From: Burkholderia ambifaria AMMD
GTDB taxonomy: Bacteria > Pseudomonadota > Gammaproteobacteria > Burkholderiales > Burkholderiaceae
DNA length: 64,000 nt
Assembly: GCF_000203915.1 (NCBI RefSeq)
Contig: NC_008390.1
Span: 1,674,001 to 1,738,000 of the forward strand
Direction: 5' to 3'
The position numbers were made by a program, and so were the translations under genes. Positions 8,012-19,000 of the stretch are shown piece by piece. The notes beneath the pieces are model-generated. The model saw only the letters and a program-made list of their open reading frames with translations. It ran no database searches and was not told where the DNA came from. The stretch's first letter is position 1, and each line of letters starts with the position of its first letter.

Positions 8012-9031
8012 ATGACCCTGCTTTCGTTGCCGACGCTCGACGACCTGCGTATCGAGCCGGGGCTGCCCACCGTCGTGTCGCCGCGCGGCGCCGACGGCAT
8101 GTCGATCGACGAAGTCGCGCCGCTGGCGCGCGCCATCGCGGCCGACACGCTCGAACGGGCGGGCGGTGTGCTGTTCACGGGCTTTCACGTGCCGTCGATC
8201 GATGCGTTCCAGCAGTTCGCGGCATCGTTCGGCGATCCGCTGATTGGCTATGAATACGCGTCGACGCCGCGCAGCCAGGTCGAAGGCGCCGTCTATACGT
8301 CGACCGAATACCCGCCGCACCGCGCGATTCCGCTGCACAACGAGCAGTCGTACACGCGCGAGTGGCCGCTGCGGATCTGGTTCCATTGCGCGCTCGCGGC
8401 GCCGAAGGGCGGGGCGACGCCGATCGCGGACAGCCGCGCCGTCTATCGCGCGCTCGATCCGGCGCTCGTCGCGCGCTTCGAGCAGCGCGAGCTGCTGTAC
8501 GTGCGCAATTTCGGCCAGGGGCTCGACCTGCCGTGGCAGCAGTCGTTCGGCACCGACGAGCCGGCCGAGGTCGAGCGGATGTGCGCGGCGCGCGGGATCG
8601 AATGCACGTGGCGCACCGACGACGACGGCGAACTGCTGCTGCGCACGCGCGAACGCTGCCAGGCCGTCGCGCGCCATCCACGCACCGGCGACCGCGTGTG
8701 GTTCAACCAGGCGAACCTGTTTCACCTGTCCGCGCTCGACGACGACATGCAGGAAGCGCTCGTCGATGCGGTCGGGGTCGAGAACGTGCCGCGCAACGTG
8801 TACTACGGCGACGGCGCGCCGCTCGAGGCCGACGCGCTCGCGGAGATCCGCGGGGTGCTCGAGCGCCAGCGCATCGTGTTCCCGTGGCGCACGGGCGACG
8901 TGCTGATGCTCGACAACATGCTGACCGCGCATGCGCGCGACCCGTTCGAAGGGCCGCGCAAGGTGGTCGTGGCGATGGCGCAGAGCTACACGGTCCCGCG
9001 CGCGACCGAACGGAGGACCGATGACGCGTAG
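8012..9031 (+). CDS. orbG: TauD/SyrP-like Fe(II)/2-oxoglutarate dioxygenase
   Basis: A 339-aa non-haem iron dioxygenase. The iron-binding facial triad is readable: His109 and Glu111 in PLHNEQSY, and the distal His307 in LDNMLTAHARDPF, followed by the 2-oxoglutarate-binding Arg. The HNEQSY variant is typical of SyrP-like enzymes that hydroxylate the beta carbon of carrier-bound amino acids. In this locus it is the obvious candidate to make the beta-hydroxyaspartate of ornibactin from Asp on module 2 of OrbI; that assignment rests on context. The stop codon overlaps the first codons of orbC. Confidence 0.92.
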   Translation: MTLLSLPTLDDLRIEPGLPTVVSPRGADGMSIDEVAPLARAIAADTLERAGGVLFTGFHVPSIDAFQQFAASFGDPLIGYEYASTPRSQVEGAVYTSTEYPPHRAIPLHNEQSYTREWPLRIWFHCALAAPKGGATPIADSRAVYRALDPALVARFEQRELLYVRNFGQGLDLPWQQSFGTDEPAEVERMCAARGIECTWRTDDDGELLLRTRERCQAVARHPRTGDRVWFNQANLFHLSALDDDMQEALVDAVGVENVPRNVYYGDGAPLEADALAEIRGVLERQRIVFPWRTGDVLMLDNMLTAHARDPFEGPRKVVVAMAQSYTVPRATERRTDDA

Positions 9032-9872
9032 TACCGCCGCGCTTGCCGCGCGCGGATTGACGGTGGGTTATCGCGACCATGTCGTGATCGACGGGCTGGA
9101 CCTGTCGATCGCGGCCGGCCGCGTGACGGCGCTGTGCGGCCCGAACGGCTGCGGCAAGAGCACGCTGCTGCGTACGCTCGCGGGCCTGCAGCCCGCGCGT
9201 GCGGGCCACGTCGACGTGAACGGCAAGCCGCTCGCGTCGTTTCGCCGTCGCGCGCTTGCGCGCGAGCTCACGATGCTCGCGCAGTTCAACCAGATTCCTT
9301 CGGGGCTGACCGTGCGCGAGCTCGTCGCGTACGGCCGCTACGCGTATGGCGGCTTCCTGCGCGGGCTGTCGCGTGCCGACCATGCGGCGATCGACGAGGC
9401 GCTCGACACGAGCGGCCTCGCAGGCGACGCCGAGCGTGACGTCGGCGCGCTGTCGGGCGGCGAGCGCCAGCGTGCGTGGATCGCGATGGCGCTCGCGCAG
9501 CAGGCGCCGATCGTGCTGCTCGACGAGCCGACGACCTATCTCGACATCCATCACCAGCTCGACATCCTCGACGCGCTGCGCGCGCTGAACCGCGCGCGCG
9601 GGCTGACCATCGTATGGGTCCTGCACGACCTGAACCAGGCGGCCGCGTACAGCGACGAGATCGTGCTGATGCGGGCCGGCCGCCTCGTCGCGCAGGGTTC
9701 GCCCGACGCGATGCTGGAGCCGGCGCAGCTGCGCGCCGCGTTTGGCGTCGACATGCTGAAGCTCGCGCATCCGCAGACGGGCGCGCCGATGTGCGTGCCG
9801 GCCTACGGGCCGCCGGCATCCGGCACGCCGCACGCGTTCGAGCACGCGGTCGACCGGGATATCGCCGTATGA
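9021..9872 (+). CDS. orbC: Ferric-ornibactin ABC importer, ATPase
   Basis: A 283-aa FecE/FhuC-type ATPase. It shows Walker A (GPNGCGKST), the Q-loop region (LAQFNQIP), the ABC signature LSGGERQ, Walker B with its glutamate (IVLLDEPT) and the switch His (VLHDLNQA). It energises uptake of the ferric siderophore with the fused permease OrbD and binding protein OrbB. ATG 9021 has GGAGG just upstream and overlaps the end of orbG; the 3' end overlaps orbD by ATGA. Tight overlaps through orbG-C-D-F-B indicate coupled translation. Confidence 0.95.
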   Translation: MTRSTAALAARGLTVGYRDHVVIDGLDLSIAAGRVTALCGPNGCGKSTLLRTLAGLQPARAGHVDVNGKPLASFRRRALARELTMLAQFNQIPSGLTVRELVAYGRYAYGGFLRGLSRADHAAIDEALDTSGLAGDAERDVGALSGGERQRAWIAMALAQQAPIVLLDEPTTYLDIHHQLDILDALRALNRARGLTIVWVLHDLNQAAAYSDEIVLMRAGRLVAQGSPDAMLEPAQLRAAFGVDMLKLAHPQTGAPMCVPAYGPPASGTPHAFEHAVDRDIAV

Positions 9873-11962
9873 CGACGGTCGCGGGGCGCCAGCGGCTCGC
9901 GGCGAGCGGGCAGCGCACGGTATCCGGCCGCCGCGCCGGTGCGATCGCGCTCGGCCTCGTCGTGCTGATCGCCGTGCTGGCGGTGCTGCGCGTCGCGCCG
10001 GACCTGCGCGTGTGGTGGAGCGCCGTGCCGGGCAGCGACGCCGCCGCGCTCGCGGGCGTGTTCCTGTTCGATCTCAACCTGCCGCGCGTCGCGGCCGCGC
10101 TCGTCGCGGGCGGCTGTCTCGGCATCGCGGGCGCGCTGTTCCAGTCGCTCACGCGCAATCCGCTCGCGTCGCCCGATCTGCTCGGCGTGACGGGCGGCGC
10201 GCAGCTCGGCCTGCTCGCGGCGATGCTGGTGCCGGCGCTCGCTGGTGTCGCATCGGTGCCGCTGCTGTTCGTCTGCGGGCTGATCGCGGCCGCGTGCGCG
10301 ATCGTCGCGGCCGGCGGCTGGCGCGCGACGCCGTTGCGGCTCGTGCTCGCGGGCAGCGTGTGCATGCTGCTGTTCGCGGCGCTGTCGACGCTCGTGCTCG
10401 CGTTCTTCGAGCAGAACATCGCGGGCGCCGCGCTGTGGACCAACGGCAGTCTCTATCAACCGGGCGCGACCGGGCTCGCGCTCGCCGCGCGCTGGCTCGT
10501 CGTGCCGCTGCTTGCGCTGCCGTTCGTGATCCGGCCGCTGAATCCGCTCGCGCTCGGCGACGAGGCGGCGGCCACGGCCGGCGTGCGTGTCGATGCGACG
10601 CGACTCGCCGCGACGATCGTCGCGGTCGCGTTCACGAGCGTCGCGGTCAGCATCGCGGGCCCGCTGTCGTATGTCGGGCTCGTCGCGCCGAACCTGCTGC
10701 GCCAGGTGCGCGGGGCCCGCGCGGCGCGGCTCGGCGTGCTGGTGCCGCTGTCGGCGCTCGCGGGCGGTGCGCTCGTGCTGGTGACCGACAGCGCGGTGCT
10801 CGGGTCGGGCCTCGACGCGACGCTGTCGACGGGTGTCGCGATCGCACTCGTCGGCACGCCGCTGATGCTCGCGATGATCCGGCGCGGCGCCGCGTGGTCG
10901 GGCGTGCTGCATGCGCAAGCCGAACGCGCGGCCGGCAGCGGCTCGACGCGCGTGGTCGGCTGGCTCGAAGGGCTCGGCTGGCCGTTGCGCACCGTGCTGT
11001 TCGTCGCGGCCGGCGTGCTCGCGGTGTTCGTCGGCGTATCGGCCGGCCCCGAATGGTTGTCGCCCGCGCGCTGGTTGGCCGCGCTGTCGGGCCACGATGC
11101 GCTCGCGCGGATGCTGATCGACCTGCGCATGCCGCGGCTGCTGTGCGCGCTCCTCGCGGGCGCGCTGCTGGCCGTGAGCGGCGTCGCGATGCAGAGCGTC
11201 GTGCGCAACCCGCTCGCCGGCCCCGAAGTGCTCGGCGTCACGCAGGGCGCGGGGCTCGTCACGCTGTTCGCATTGTCGACGTGGCCGCTGATGGGCCACG
11301 TGACGCTTGCCGCGGCCGCGTTGACCGGCGGTGCGCTGTCGCTCGCGATCACGCTCGCGCTGAATCATCGGCATCGTTACGCACCGCTCGCGGTCGCGCT
11401 GACCGGCATCGCGATCGGCGCGCTATGGACCACGCTCGCGCAATGGCTGATCACGCAGGAAAGCGTGCAGCCCGCGCGCTTCGTCGTCTGGCTCGTCGGC
11501 GGCACGTACGGCCGCAGCTGGGGCGAGGTGACGATGCTGCTGCCGTGGTGCGTGCTCGCGGTCCCCGTATTCGCGTGGCTCGCGCGGCCGCTCGACATGC
11601 TCGCGCTCGGCGACGACCAGGCCGCCGCGCTCGGGCTGCCGGTCGCCGCGTTGCGGCCGCTCGCGCTGACGATCGCGACGCTCGCGGCCTGCGCGGCCGT
11701 CGCGGCCGTCGGGCCGGTCGGCTTCATCGGGCTGATGGCGCCGCACGTCGCGTCGATGCTCGGCGCACGCCGGCATCGCACACGGCTGTGGCTCGCGGCC
11801 GCGTGCGGCGCGCTGATCCTCGGCCTCGCCGATCTGGCGGCACGCACGGTCGTCGCGCCGCGCGAAGTGCCGGCCGGCGTGCTGACCGCGCTGATCGGCG
11901 CGCCGTATCTGCTCGGGCTGCTGATCGTCGAGGGGCGCCGCGCCCGGCGCACGGGGCGATGA
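9869..11962 (+). CDS. orbD: Ferric-ornibactin ABC importer, fused FecCD-type permease
   Basis: A 697-aa inner-membrane permease with two tandem FecCD domains in one chain, like FhuB. The halves (about 20-345 and 360-695) repeat the same landmarks. Each has an LPRVAAALVAGGCLGIAGA-type entry motif (second copy LRMPRLLCALLAGALLAVSG), a RNPLASPDLLGVTGG-type loop (second copy RNPLAGPEVLGVTQG) and a GPLSYVGLVAPN-type coupling region (second copy GPVGFIGLMAPH). It forms the membrane channel for the siderophore complex with the OrbC ATPase. It overlaps orbC at the start and orbF at the end. Confidence 0.94.
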   Translation: MTTVAGRQRLAASGQRTVSGRRAGAIALGLVVLIAVLAVLRVAPDLRVWWSAVPGSDAAALAGVFLFDLNLPRVAAALVAGGCLGIAGALFQSLTRNPLASPDLLGVTGGAQLGLLAAMLVPALAGVASVPLLFVCGLIAAACAIVAAGGWRATPLRLVLAGSVCMLLFAALSTLVLAFFEQNIAGAALWTNGSLYQPGATGLALAARWLVVPLLALPFVIRPLNPLALGDEAAATAGVRVDATRLAATIVAVAFTSVAVSIAGPLSYVGLVAPNLLRQVRGARAARLGVLVPLSALAGGALVLVTDSAVLGSGLDATLSTGVAIALVGTPLMLAMIRRGAAWSGVLHAQAERAAGSGSTRVVGWLEGLGWPLRTVLFVAAGVLAVFVGVSAGPEWLSPARWLAALSGHDALARMLIDLRMPRLLCALLAGALLAVSGVAMQSVVRNPLAGPEVLGVTQGAGLVTLFALSTWPLMGHVTLAAAALTGGALSLAITLALNHRHRYAPLAVALTGIAIGALWTTLAQWLITQESVQPARFVVWLVGGTYGRSWGEVTMLLPWCVLAVPVFAWLARPLDMLALGDDQAAALGLPVAALRPLALTIATLAACAAVAAVGPVGFIGLMAPHVASMLGARRHRTRLWLAAACGALILGLADLAARTVVAPREVPAGVLTALIGAPYLLGLLIVEGRRARRTGR

Positions 11963-12759
11963 CGCCCGCGCTCGACGGTGCATGCGCCACGCGCTTTTCC
12001 GCGTTCGCGCCGGAACCGTTCGCCGAGCATCTCGATGTCGTATGGCTCGGGATGCCCGACGACACGCACGCGCCGGGCCGGATCGTCGTGCCCGTGAGCG
12101 CGCTGCCCGAGCATCGCGACGCGGTGCTCGACGCGATGGTGCGCCATTACGGCGGCGATCCGGCGCAGCATGCGCGCGCGCTGATGTCGCAATGGAGCAA
12201 GTACTACTTCGGCCGCGCGGCGCCCGCCGGCGTGGTGGCCGCGCTGACACTCGGCCGGCCGCTCGACATGGCGCCGGAACGCACGTTCGTCGCGCTCGAC
12301 GACGGGATGCCGGCCGCGCTGTATTTCGCGCCGGACGCGCTCGGCGCGCCGTGCAGCGAGCCCGCGTCGCGCTATGCGGGGCTCGTCGCGCATCTCGGCG
12401 CGGTGATCGACCTGCTCGCGGCAATGGGCCGCGTCACGCCGCGCGTGCTGTGGAGCAACGCGGGCAACCTGCTCGACTATCTGCTCGACACGTACCGGTC
12501 GCTGCCGTGCGCGGCCGATCCCGTTCGCGATGCGGACTGGCTGTTCGGCGCGTCCTGCGTGCGCGGCGAGCCGAATCCGCTGCGCCTGCCGGTACGCGAT
12601 GCAGTACCGCGCTCGGCACTGCTGCCGACGCCATTTCGCGCGCGCCGCGTGTGCTGCCTGCGCTATGAAATTCCTGGAGAAACGCAACTGTGTGGAAGCT
12701 GCCCCCTGCTATTGACGATGGACGATGCGGCGCTGGCCGGGCAGGACGCGATCCGGTGA
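11959..12759 (+). CDS. orbF: FhuF-like ferric siderophore reductase
   Basis: A 266-aa protein of the FhuF family, cytoplasmic 2Fe-2S proteins that reduce ferric siderophores so iron is released. The C-terminus carries the typical cysteine cluster ([17 protein letters not shown]), with two adjacent Cys and a CxxC pair. The N-terminal two-thirds matches the IucA/FhuF-type fold with [15 protein letters not shown] as its best conserved stretch. It overlaps orbD (ATGA) and the GTG of the next gene. Some Burkholderia annotations swap the letters orbF and orbB; I use F for the reductase. Confidence 0.88.
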   Translation: MTPALDGACATRFSAFAPEPFAEHLDVVWLGMPDDTHAPGRIVVPVSALPEHRDAVLDAMVRHYGGDPAQHARALMSQWSKYYFGRAAPAGVVAALTLGRPLDMAPERTFVALDDGMPAALYFAPDALGAPCSEPASRYAGLVAHLGAVIDLLAAMGRVTPRVLWSNAGNLLDYLLDTYRSLPCAADPVRDADWLFGASCVRGEPNPLRLPVRDAVPRSALLPTPFRARRVCCLRYEIPGETQLCGSCPLLLTMDDAALAGQDAIR

Positions 12760-13793
12760 CGCGGGCCGGCCGCCGCCATGCGTTGGGCGCACTGGCCGCG
12801 CTCGGCGCCGCGTGCTGCGGCGCGCTGGTTGCACCGGCCGTCGTATTCGCTGACGACGCGCACTGCGGGCCGGGCAGCACGGCGTCGCCAGCGGGCCGCT
12901 CGCTCGCCGGCAACCCCGTCGTATCGCAGGCGAGCGCGACGATGCCCGTGCGGCCGCAACGCGTGGTCGCGCTCGACTTCATGTTCGCGGAAAGCGTGAT
13001 CGCGCTCGACCTCGTGCCGGTCGGCATGGCCGATACGGCGTTCTATCCGGGCTGGCTCGGCTACGGGAGCGACCGGCTCGCGCACGTGACCGACATCGGC
13101 TCGCGCCAGGAGCCGGGGCTCGAGGCGATCGCCGCGGTGAAGCCCGATCTCATCATCGGCGTCGGCTTCCGGCATGCGCCGATCTTCGCCGCGCTCGACC
13201 GGATCGCGCCGACGATCCTGTTCCAGTTCAGCCCGAACGTATCCGAAGACGGCGTGCCCGTCACGCAGCTCGACTGGATGCGGGAGATCTTCCGCACGAT
13301 CGGTGCCGTCACCGGGCGCGACGCGCGCGCGAAAGCGGTGGAAGCGCAACTCGACGCGGGAATCGCCCGCAATGCGGCGCGGCTCAAGGCGGCGGGGCGC
13401 AGTGGTGAGCGCATCGCATTGCTGCAGGATCTCGGTCTGCCCGACCGCTACTGGGCCTATACGGGCAACAGCACGTCGGCGGGGCTGGCGCGCGCGCTCG
13501 GGCTCGAGCCGTGGCCGAAGAAGCCGACGCGGGAAGGCACGCTCTACGTGACGTCCGCCGATTTGCTTCGGCAGCGCGATCTCGCCGTGCTGTTCGTCAC
13601 CGCAACGGGGACGGACGTGCCGCTGTCGTCGAAACTCGATTCGCCGGTGTGGCGTTTCGTGCCCGCGCTGCGCGACCATCGGATCGCGCTCATCGAGCGC
13701 AATATCTGGGGCTTCGGCGGGCCGATGTCGGCGCTCAAGCTGGCCGACGTGATGACCGATACGATGCTGAAGCTGCCGGCCGTCGTGCGTTGA
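12756..13793 (+). CDS. orbB: Periplasmic siderophore-binding protein
   Basis: A 345-aa FecB/FhuD-type substrate-binding protein. GTG 12756 overlaps the orbF stop. The signal region has a twin arginine ([13 protein letters not shown]) and a long hydrophobic core ending near VFA; Tat export is possible but not proven. Two alpha/beta lobes follow, recognisable by [42 protein letters not shown] and the linking helix around [16 protein letters not shown]. It delivers the ferric complex to OrbD. It is the last gene of the orbH operon and converges on orbE; the 222-base gap to orbE shows no clear terminator. Confidence 0.93.
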   Translation: MTRAGRRHALGALAALGAACCGALVAPAVVFADDAHCGPGSTASPAGRSLAGNPVVSQASATMPVRPQRVVALDFMFAESVIALDLVPVGMADTAFYPGWLGYGSDRLAHVTDIGSRQEPGLEAIAAVKPDLIIGVGFRHAPIFAALDRIAPTILFQFSPNVSEDGVPVTQLDWMREIFRTIGAVTGRDARAKAVEAQLDAGIARNAARLKAAGRSGERIALLQDLGLPDRYWAYTGNSTSAGLARALGLEPWPKKPTREGTLYVTSADLLRQRDLAVLFVTATGTDVPLSSKLDSPVWRFVPALRDHRIALIERNIWGFGGPMSALKLADVMTDTMLKLPAVVR

Positions 13794-14015
13794 ACGGCAG
13801 CAACGCGTCGTGAGCGGGCGGGGTGGGGTGGTCGGGAACTGCGTTGCCATCCGCATGTTGCCCGAACGGGCTGCAACATCTCCGTGGCGTCACGCGCACG
13901 CACGCAGCACCACATGTTCTTCCGGCTGTTCCGAATCTTCGCGATCCTTCCAACCCGACACCGCCGCCCGCGCGCCGCAATCGCTGCGCGCAGGCGGCCG
14001 GTGTTCACGACCTGC

Positions 14016-15761
14016 TTACGCGCTCAGCGCATCGACTCCCGCTTGTGCACGTGAACGCGCGGGCGCCGTGTCGCTCACGATCTGACCGTTATCGAGCTTC
14101 AGCAGCCGATCGGCGAGATCGAAATAGCGGTCGTCGTGCGTGATCACGATCACGGCCTTGCCGCGTGCGCGCAGCTCGGGCAACAGCTGCTCGTAGAACA
14201 CGGCCTTGAACGACGGATCCTGGTCGGCCGCCCATTCGTCGAACAGGTAGAACGGGCGGTCTTCCAGATACGCGACAACGAGCGCGAGCCGCTTGCGCTG
14301 CCCGGTCGACAGCGCACGGTTCGAGAACGCGCCATCGACGACCTTCACCTTGTGATCGAGCGCGAGCTTCGCGACCAGCGCGTTCGCGCGCGCATCGGCC
14401 TGCGTGCGCGCCGGATCGTCCGGATCGACGATGCCGAGCAGCGCATCGAACAGGTGGAAGTCGTTGAACACCGCGCTGAAGCGCTGCCGGTACGCGGCGC
14501 GCTCGCGCCAGCCGATCGTGCGGCCCTCGACCTCGATCGTGCCTTCCTCCGGCTCGTAGAGCCCGGTCAGCACCTTGGCGAGCGTCGTCTTGCCGCTGCC
14601 GTTGCCGCCGACGATGAACACGAGCTCGCCCGGCCGGATCGTCAGATCGATCGGCCCGATGCGGAACATCCGCTCGTCGCGCTCGTGGAAGTACGCATGC
14701 GTGACGCCGCGCAGCGTGACGGCGCCGGCCGGCGGCACGTCGGGCGCGTCGCTCGCGGGCGGCACCGTGCGCAGCGCGCCGAACTCGGCCATCACGCCTT
14801 CGATGCGCCCGAGCGACACGCGTGCCGCGTTGACGGTCGGCAGGTTGTTCAGCAGCCCGTCGAGCGGCACCAGCATGAACAGGAACACGACGACGTAGCC
14901 GGCCGCCGTACCGGCATCGGCATGCACGCCCAGCTGCGGCCAGAACGCGGCCGCGCCGAGGAACACGTAGAACAGGAAGATGATCCAGCCGACGCCGACC
15001 GCATACGCGCTGAACGCGCGGCGGCGGTGGTCGCGCACCTCGCCGATCGCGGCGCCGAGCTGGCCGTCGACGAACTGGCGTGCGCGCGCGTCGTGCAGCT
15101 TCAGCTCCTTCGCGCCGGAGAACAGCGAGCCGAGATAGCCGAACAGGCGGTCCTGCGCCTGGCCGGCCGCTTCGAGCGATGCGATCGCGCGGCGATCGCC
15201 GGTGTGATAGCCGAGCGAGCCCGCGATGATCGCGGTCAGCGCGAGCACGCACACGGGCCACGACAGCCACGCGAGATAGCCGAGGCAGCCGAACACGATC
15301 GAGCCGTGCATCACCAGGTTCGGCAGCGCGAAGAACAGCATCGACACGTTGGTCGCGTCGTCGGTCAGCACCGACTGCACGGGCGCCGCGCCGATCCGCT
15401 CGATGTCGCGCAGCTCGGCCGCGCCGACGCGCCGCGCGAGATGCACGCGCAGCCGCGCCATCGTGTCCTGCGACAGCCGGGCGAACAGCGTGCCCGACAC
15501 GATCCGCGTGACGAGCGCGATCACCGCGCACAGCGCGAAGCGCCACGCAAGCGACGCATCGGCCGCGCCGGGCTGCGCGAGCGCGCCGTTCAGCGTCGCG
15601 ACGAGCAGCACGCTCGCGACGCCGTTGAGCACGCAGGCGACGAGCGCCAGCGCGAGCGACGCGCGGCTTTCGCGCAGCAGCGCGAGGATCAGGCGGGCCG
15701 CGGGGCGGCCGGGGGAGGCGTCGAGGGACGGCGGGGAAGAAGGCTCGTGGGCAGCTGTCAT
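14016..15761 (-). CDS. orbE: ABC exporter for the siderophore (cyclic-peptide export type)
   Basis: A 581-aa half-size ABC transporter with an N-terminal six-helix membrane domain (about 25-330) fused to an ATPase. The nucleotide-binding part has Walker A (VGGNGSGKTT), the variant signature LSTGQRKR seen in PvdE/SyrD-type exporters, and Walker B (YLFDEWAADQDP). It probably moves ornibactin or its precursor across the inner membrane. I took ATG 15761, the first in-frame ATG; an upstream TTG at 15809 would add 16 residues without homology. It is transcribed alone on the minus strand from its own OrbS promoter. Confidence 0.93.
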   Translation of the reverse strand: MTAAHEPSSPPSLDASPGRPAARLILALLRESRASLALALVACVLNGVASVLLVATLNGALAQPGAADASLAWRFALCAVIALVTRIVSGTLFARLSQDTMARLRVHLARRVGAAELRDIERIGAAPVQSVLTDDATNVSMLFFALPNLVMHGSIVFGCLGYLAWLSWPVCVLALTAIIAGSLGYHTGDRRAIASLEAAGQAQDRLFGYLGSLFSGAKELKLHDARARQFVDGQLGAAIGEVRDHRRRAFSAYAVGVGWIIFLFYVFLGAAAFWPQLGVHADAGTAAGYVVVFLFMLVPLDGLLNNLPTVNAARVSLGRIEGVMAEFGALRTVPPASDAPDVPPAGAVTLRGVTHAYFHERDERMFRIGPIDLTIRPGELVFIVGGNGSGKTTLAKVLTGLYEPEEGTIEVEGRTIGWRERAAYRQRFSAVFNDFHLFDALLGIVDPDDPARTQADARANALVAKLALDHKVKVVDGAFSNRALSTGQRKRLALVVAYLEDRPFYLFDEWAADQDPSFKAVFYEQLLPELRARGKAVIVITHDDRYFDLADRLLKLDNGQIVSDTAPARSRAQAGVDALSA

Positions 15762-15865
15762 CGGCAACGTCGGTAAATGAAGGGCAAGCAAACCATGCGG
15801 AAACGGCAAGACTGACGTGAAAGCAGCGCGCGGGCCGGGCCCGGTTGCGGCTTTCCTTCCTGATA

Positions 15866-15890
15866 GACGAACGGGCCGCGCAAATATTTA
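15866..15890 (-). promoter_or_regulatory. OrbS-type promoter for orbE
   Basis: On the minus strand TAAA (15890-15887), a 17-nt spacer and CGTC (15869-15866). It implies a leader of roughly 95 bases before orbE. Confidence 0.8.
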
Positions 15891-15938
15891 GCCGCATCGC
15901 AAAAAAGTGCATTCGTTCGGACTTTGGACGCAAAACGG

Positions 15939-15963
15939 TAAAAAACCGGCCGCGCCGTTCGTC
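15939..15963 (+). promoter_or_regulatory. OrbS-type promoter for orbI operon
   Basis: TAAA (15939-15942), a 17-nt spacer and CGTC (15960-15963). The sequence just before CGTC (CCGTT) is shared with the orbE promoter. It lies back to back with the orbE promoter in a 272-base divergent region that holds nothing else I recognise. Confidence 0.82.
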
Positions 15964-16033
15964 ACACCAGTGAAGCCGCCCCTTGCGGCCCCGAGACTTG
16001 GCCGTAGCGGCCGGACCGAAGGACTTCACGCAC

Positions 16034-19000
16034 ATGACGAGTTTCCCGACTGCGTTGCACCACCGAATTCGCGAACTGGCGCGCCGTGCGCCGGACGCAC
16101 CCGCGCTCGCCGCGCCTTTCCAGAACGACCTGCGCCTGTCGCGCGGCGCGCTCGACGCGCGTGCGTCGCACCTGGCCCGTCAACTGCGCGCGGCCGGCGT
16201 CGGCGCGGAAGTGCGGGTCGGCGTCTGCGTCGAACGCTCGTGCGAGCTGTTCGTCGCGCTGCTGGCCGTGCTGAAGGCGGGCGGCGTGTTCGTGCCGCTC
16301 GATCCGCGTCATCCGGCCGCGCGCCTCGACTGGATCGTCCGCGATGCGCAGCTGCGTCACGGGATCGTCGATGCGGCGGGCCGCGCGGCGCTCGGCGCGC
16401 CGTTCGAACATGCGTTCGATGCGATGTCGGCCACCGGTGACGGCGTGGATACCGCCGCGTTCGCCGACGACGAAGACGTGCCGGTGCATCCGCGCGCAGC
16501 CGCCTACATGATCTATACGTCGGGCTCGACCGGCACGCCGAAGGCGGTAGTCGTCGAGCACGGGCCGCTCGCCGCGCATTGCGACGCGCTCGCGGCCGCG
16601 CTGCCGATCGAAGGCGGCGACCGCCTGCTGCATTTCGCGTCGGTCAATTTCGACGCCGCGCACGAATGCTGGCTCGCGCCGCTCGCGGTCGGCGCGAGCG
16701 TGACGATTGCGCCGCCGCAGCCGTTCGCGCCGGACGCCGCCCATGCGCTGATGGTGCGCGAATCGGTGAGCGTCGCCGCGTTTCCGCCGGCCTACCTGCG
16801 CGAATTCGCGGCGCTCGCCGCGCGCGACGGCGTGCCGCCGGCGCTGCGCGTGCTCGCGTTCGGCGGCGAAGCGCTGCCGCAGCAGGCATTCGAATTCGTG
16901 CGCCGCACCTTCCCGTCGGTGCGCCTGATCAACGGTTACGGGCCGACCGAGGCCGTGATCTCGCCGATGCTGTGGCCCGTCGAGCCGGGCGACACACCCG
17001 AGCTGGCCGCTGACGATGCGTATTCGTCGCTGCCGATCGGCCGCGTGATCGGTCCGCGTGTCGCGCGTATCGATGGCGACGAGGCCGGCGAGTCGGGTGA
17101 GGGCGGCGAGCTGCTCCTCGGCGGCGTGTGCATCGCGCGCGGCTATCACGGCCGCCCGGCGCTGACGGCCGAACGCTTCATTCCCGATGCGCACGGCGAG
17201 CCCGGTGCGCGCGTGTACCGCACCGGCGACCTCGCGCGCCTGCGCGCCGACGGCGCATTCGATTATCTCGGCCGTCTCGACGACCAGGTCCAGGTGCGCG
17301 GCGTGCGCGTGGAGCCCGCGGAAATCGCCGCGTGCCTGCGCACGCATCCGGCGGTGGCCGACGCGGCCGTGATCGCCGAGACCGGCAACGGGCCGACGCG
17401 GCTGATCGCGTGCGTCGCGTTGCGCGCGGCTGCCGACGATGCGGCGCTGAAGGCGCACGTGGGCGCGCAGTTGCCTGCCGCGTGGCAGCCGCACCGGTTC
17501 GTGCGCTGCGATGCGCTGCCGTATACGTTGAACGGCAAGCTCGACCGTGCCGCGCTGCGCGAGCGCATTGCCGCCGCGCGCGATACCGAACAACAGGCGG
17601 GCGACGCTCCGCGCACGCCGACCGAAGCGCAGATCGCCGGCTTCTGGCAGACGCTGCTCGGCCTCGACACGACGCCGTCGCGCGACGACCGCTTCTTCGC
17701 ACTGGGCGCCGATTCGCTCGCCGCGATGCAACTGCAGGCCGCGATTCGCGCCGCGTTGCGCGTGAACCTGCGGCTCGACGCGCTGTTCGCCGATCCGTCG
17801 CTGGCCGAGCTCGCCGCGAACGTCGATCGCGCGGAACGCGAAACGGGCGAACCGCTGGCCGCGATCGCCGCGCGCCGTGCGCCGGCCGATAGCGATGTGC
17901 CGTATGTCGATCGCGCGGCATCGCTCGCGCAACAACGCTTCTGGGTACTCGCGCAGACGCGCGACGCAAGCGCTGCCTATCACATCGCCGCGCACTGGAC
18001 GATCGACGGTGCGCTCGACCGCGCTGCGCTGCAGCGCGCGCTCGATCACGTGATCGGTCGGCACGACGCGTGGCGCACGACGCTCGTCGACAACGACGAC
18101 GGCATCGTGATGCAGCGTATCCATGCACATCTGCCGGTGGCGATCACGACGCTCGACCTGCGCGAGCAACCGCCGGCGGCACGCGACGCGGAAGCCGCCC
18201 GCATTGCCGAGCGCGACGCGGGCGCGCCGTTCGATCTGTCGCGCGGGCCGCTGCTGCGCGCGACGCTCGTCGTGCTCGCCGACGATCGCCACCGGCTGCT
18301 GCTGACCGCGCACCACGCGATCACCGACGGCTGGAGCTCGCGCTGCGCATTCGACGAGCTGTCAGCCGCGTACCGCGCGTACGCGCAAGGCCGCGAGCCG
18401 TCGTTGCCCGCGCTGCCGATCCAGTACGCCGACTACGCGGACTGGCAGCGCGACATGCTCGCCGGCGGCGAAGGCGAGCGTCAGCTCGACTACTGGCGCG
18501 GCGCATTGCGCGACGTGCCGGGCCCGCTCGCGCTGCCGGTCGACCACCAGCCGGGCGCGACGCGCACGCTGCAGGGCGCACGCGTGTCGGTCCGCCTGCC
18601 CGACGCGGTGGCGGCCGACGTGCGGCGTCTTGCGCGCGACGCGCAGGCCACGGTCTTCACGGTGCTGCTGGCCGCGCTCGACGCATGGCTGTCGCGCCTG
18701 ACCGGCGAGACGGACGTGGTCGTCGCGGTGCCGGTCGCGCATCGTCAGCGCCCGGAAACGCGCGCGCTGCTCGGCCTGTTCCTGAATACGGTCGCGCTGC
18801 GCGTGCGCGTGGCGCCGACGCTGCCGTTCCGCGCGCTGGTCGACGCGGCACGCACGGCGGCGCTCGACGCGGTCGCGCACCAGGACGTGCCGTTCGAGCG
18901 CGTCGTCGATGCGGTGAAGCCGCCCGTCAAGCGCGGCGACGAATGGCTGCGCGTGAAATTCGCGCAGCAGTTCGATGCGCGGCACGACAGCGTGCTGCCG

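Noticed and set aside
12756..12759. Possible fusion of orbF and orbB
   Set aside because: The overlap GTGA is a normal coupled stop/start; each product has its own complete domain and OrbB needs its signal peptide.
15762..15809. TTG start extending OrbE by 16 residues
   Set aside because: The added residues show no family similarity and ATG 15761 gives a normal exporter N-terminus.
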